Below are positions 48,469 to 50,276 of a stretch of DNA of 50,276 nucleotides, piece after piece. Under the pieces are notes generated by a model. The model ran no database searches and had not been told where the DNA came from. It saw only the letters and a program-made list of their open reading frames with translations. Within the stretch, counting starts at the first letter, position 1. Each line of letters starts with the position of its first letter. A program made the translations under genes and the position numbers. This DNA comes from Bacteroidota bacterium (GTDB taxonomy: Bacteria; Bacteroidota; Ignavibacteria; SZUA-365), in assembly GCA_003246455.1 (NCBI GenBank), contig QKAF01000096.1:1-50276 (forward strand), given 5' to 3'.

Positions 48469-48927
48469 ATGAACGCATCGAATACCCATACGTCCCGGGA
48501 GCCCCGGAGATCGCGGCGTGCGACCGTCCTGCTCCTGTCGTTCACCGCGCTGGTCGCGGCGGGACTCTACGTCTGGTCTTCGATGCTGCAGACCGTGCGG
48601 TACGAACTTGCCGTGGAACCGCCGACGCTGTTCACCGGCGCGCCGGACAGTGTTCGGATCCGTGCGTGGGCGGTGAACCGCTGGGACGGACGCATCCCGT
48701 TTTCCGATCCCGCGATCCGCGTGGAACTGCTGGAAGGTTCGGAACTCGGTTCGCTCGCACAGCGGGGCGGTGATCACGCCTGGGTTTTCATTTCGAACGG
48801 ACTGCAAGGCGGCACGGCGGTGTTCCGCGTGTTCGTTGACGACTGGCCTTTCCCGATGATGGCCGTTGTCCGCATTGCCGCACCTGTCGCGGCCGAATAT
48901 TATCATCTTCAGAGGAGAGACGTGTGA
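48469..48927 (+). CDS. Membrane-anchored protein of unknown function
   Basis: 152 residues from ATG 48469. One membrane helix (about 18-37) after a basic N-terminus (PRRSRRATVLLLSF), then a beta-rich periplasmic domain of about 110 residues resembling an Ig-like fold in its strand spacing (RYELAVEPPTLFTGAPDSVRIRAWAVNRW). No family is recognised. It overlaps the asparaginase gene by GTGA, so the two are coupled. A divergent promoter region shared with the Spy-like gene lies at 48346-48468, with a short AGGTTTAACCT palindrome at 48414-48424. Confidence 0.6.
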   Translation: MNASNTHTSREPRRSRRATVLLLSFTALVAAGLYVWSSMLQTVRYELAVEPPTLFTGAPDSVRIRAWAVNRWDGRIPFSDPAIRVELLEGSELGSLAQRGGDHAWVFISNGLQGGTAVFRVFVDDWPFPMMAVVRIAAPVAAEYYHLQRRDV

Positions 48928-49913
48928 AACGCGTTGTCATGGTGTTTACGGGCGGGACGATTTCAATGACCATTGATCCGGTGACCGGCGGGGCCGTCCC
49001 GTCGCTCAGCGGTGACCAGATTCTCACACGGATGAAGGATCTGCGGGCACTGGCGGAAATCGAGTATCGCGAATACGGGAAACTTCCCGGACCGCATGTG
49101 ACGCCGTCGATGATGCTGGAAATCGCGCGGATCGCCGAGGAGGAAAGTGCACGCGACGACGTCGCGGGTATCATCATCACCCACGGCACCGATACGCTCG
49201 AGGAGACAGCCTATTTCCTCGACCTGGCGCTGCACACCGACAAGCCGGTGCTGCTGGTCGGCTCGATGAATCATTCGGAAGATCCCGAGTGGGACGGTCC
49301 TGCGAACATCCGTGACGCGCTGCTGGTGGTCCTTTCGGGCCAGTTCCGCGGTCTGGGCGTTCTGACCTGCCTCAACGGAGAGATCAACGCGGCGAGTGAG
49401 GTGACGAAAACCCACACACTGCAGCGCGACACCTTCATGAGTTTCGATTTCGGACCAGTCGGTCGGATATTTGAGGGCCGGCCGGTTTTTCTGCGCAAGC
49501 CGTTCATTCACGACCATATCGGCATGGTGGAGCCCGTCGAACCGGTGCATATCCTCAAATGTTACGCGGGGATGGACAGCATCCCGTACCAGAGCTGCAT
49601 TACCGGGGGCGTGCGCGGGCTCGTCGTCGAGGCGATGGGAACGGGGAACGTCCCGCCCCGCGCATTCGACGGCATCATGCAGGTCATCGATGCGGGAATC
49701 CCGGTCGTGCTCGTCTCCCGCTGTCCGCGCGGCGTGACGGATGACGTATACGGGTACTATGGCGCCGGGCGGAACCTCCATGCAGCGGGTGTCATTTTCG
49801 CACCGTATCTCAACGGACAGAAGGCGCGCATCAAACTGATGCTCGCGCTTGCCACCACGGGCGACGCGCAGGAGCTGCGGCGTCTTTTCGAGCGAACGGA
49901 AGGGAAACGGTAA
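48924..49913 (+). CDS. Asparaginase / glutaminase family amidohydrolase
   Basis: 329 residues, GTG start with AGAGGAGAG before it. The nucleophile region is FTGGTISM (catalytic Thr in the first motif) and the second active-site motif is ITHGTDTLEETAYF. It hydrolyses asparagine to aspartate and ammonia. No signal peptide, so it is cytoplasmic, similar to type I enzymes. It is coupled to the preceding membrane protein. The relation between the two is unclear. Confidence 0.93.
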   Translation: MKRVVMVFTGGTISMTIDPVTGGAVPSLSGDQILTRMKDLRALAEIEYREYGKLPGPHVTPSMMLEIARIAEEESARDDVAGIIITHGTDTLEETAYFLDLALHTDKPVLLVGSMNHSEDPEWDGPANIRDALLVVLSGQFRGLGVLTCLNGEINAASEVTKTHTLQRDTFMSFDFGPVGRIFEGRPVFLRKPFIHDHIGMVEPVEPVHILKCYAGMDSIPYQSCITGGVRGLVVEAMGTGNVPPRAFDGIMQVIDAGIPVVLVSRCPRGVTDDVYGYYGAGRNLHAAGVIFAPYLNGQKARIKLMLALATTGDAQELRRLFERTEGKR

Positions 49914-49934
49914 GCCGCGTCCGGTCGCGCAGCG

Positions 49935-50018
49935 TCCGTGCGTTCGCCGCGGATGCGGGGTCCGTGCGTTCGCCGCGGATGCGGGTGCGCCGCGGCTGTG
50001 GGCGCACCGCGGCTGTGG
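49935..50018. repeat. Two short GC-rich tandem repeats
   Basis: A 26-base unit is present twice in a row (49935-49960 and 49961-49986, one mismatch), followed directly by a 17-base unit present twice (49985-50001 and 50002-50018, two mismatches). It lies between the asparaginase stop and the next, convergent gene. No coding signal is seen. Confidence 0.75.
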
Positions 50019-50040
50019 GCGCGGTGCAGTCTCATTCGGG

Positions 50041-50077
50041 ATAAAAGAAAATCGCCGGCAGGGAAGCGGCCGGCGAT
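50041..50077 (-). terminator. Terminator of the gene at the window end
   Basis: On the minus strand ATCGCCGGC/GCCGGCGAT (50051-50059 with 50069-50077) is followed by TTTCTTTTAT. It is 33 bases past the stop of the minus-strand gene below. Confidence 0.75.
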
Positions 50078-50110
50078 GGAATCAGAGAATCAGAGCGGGG
50101 AGCTCCGATG

Positions 50111-50275
50111 TCAGAACGAACACTGTCTGTAAACCTGCTGGCGGGCGGGATCGACCTGCGCCATGAGATTCATGAGGCGGGGACGCTGCGCATAGCCTTC
50201 CAGAAGCTTGCAGTACTCATTGGAATGCGACTCGAGCCACATCGTGAGCAGCAGCGACCGCGCGTTCGTGCGTGC
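50111..50275 (-). CDS. C-terminal end of an unrecognised protein (5' truncated by the window)
   Basis: Reading the minus strand from 50275, a frame is open for 54 codons to a TGA whose complement is at 50111-50113. The visible end (LLLTMWLESHSNEYCKLLEG, then LMNLMAQVDPARQQ) looks like ordinary helical protein, and a terminator follows at the right distance. The start lies beyond the window. The function cannot be told. Confidence 0.6.
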   Translation of the reverse strand, partial: ARTNARSLLLTMWLESHSNEYCKLLEGYAQRPRLMNLMAQVDPARQQVYRQCSF

Positions 50276-50276
50276 G

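Overview
The window is a GC-rich bacterial chromosome segment with dense operons, many 1-4 base start/stop overlaps and frequent GTG or TTG starts. Two proteins end in a PNP-type C-terminal sorting domain of the type IX secretion kind (window start, and 25587-26378). One upstream region fits the Bacteroidota -33/-7 promoter pattern. Together these suggest a member of the Fibrobacterota-Chlorobiota-Bacteroidota (FCB) group, perhaps near Ignavibacteria or Kapabacteria; this is inference from marker style, not a phylogeny.

Region 1 (1-2134): the end of a secreted protein, then an xdhC-mocA pair for maturation of a cytosine-dinucleotide molybdenum enzyme. Region 2 (2135-25490) is the centrepiece, a run of about 20 same-strand genes for anaerobic aromatic degradation. 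Its core, had-oah-dch-bcrC-bcrB-bcrA-bcrD (9645-17472), encodes a complete class I ATP-dependent benzoyl-CoA reductase and the three ring-modifying and ring-opening enzymes that yield 3-hydroxypimelyl-CoA. Upstream lie a thiolase, a hydroxyacyl-CoA dehydrogenase/enoyl-CoA hydratase fusion, a ketopantoate-reductase-like dehydrogenase and a second, unassigned dehydratase/reductase pair with its own ATP-dependent activator (7480-9543). Downstream lie an acyl-CoA ligase, an SDR dehydrogenase, a thiolase with a DUF35 partner, and a two-gene molybdenum hydroxylase. A consistent reading is that these feed (hydroxy)aromatic acids, possibly phenylpropanoids, into benzoyl-CoA: ligation, beta-oxidation of the side chain, thiolysis, perhaps reductive dehydroxylation of a hydroxybenzoyl-CoA by the Mo enzyme, then ring reduction. 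No ferredoxin, ferredoxin reductase or transcription regulator is present in the cluster.

Region 3 (25491-31667): a secreted CxxCH protein, then three minus-strand genes: an S41 peptidase-like protein with a starch-binding-like N-terminus, a 621-residue unrecognised protein, and a TPR lipoprotein. Region 4 (31668-35694): a NarL-type two-component system, a receiver-only protein and a small overlapping gene. Region 5 (35996-50276) is mostly housekeeping: a macro-domain protein, 4-hydroxyphenylpyruvate dioxygenase (an O2-using enzyme, so the organism is probably not a strict anaerobe), a NYN-domain protein, an Mla-type lipid transport operon translationally coupled to a PfkB kinase and an RmlD-like reductase, serS, a HAD hydrolase/ABC exporter/NrnA-like operon, a Spy-like protein, an asparaginase, and the end of an unrecognised minus-strand gene at the window edge.

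No rRNA, tRNA, insertion sequence or CRISPR array was recognised.
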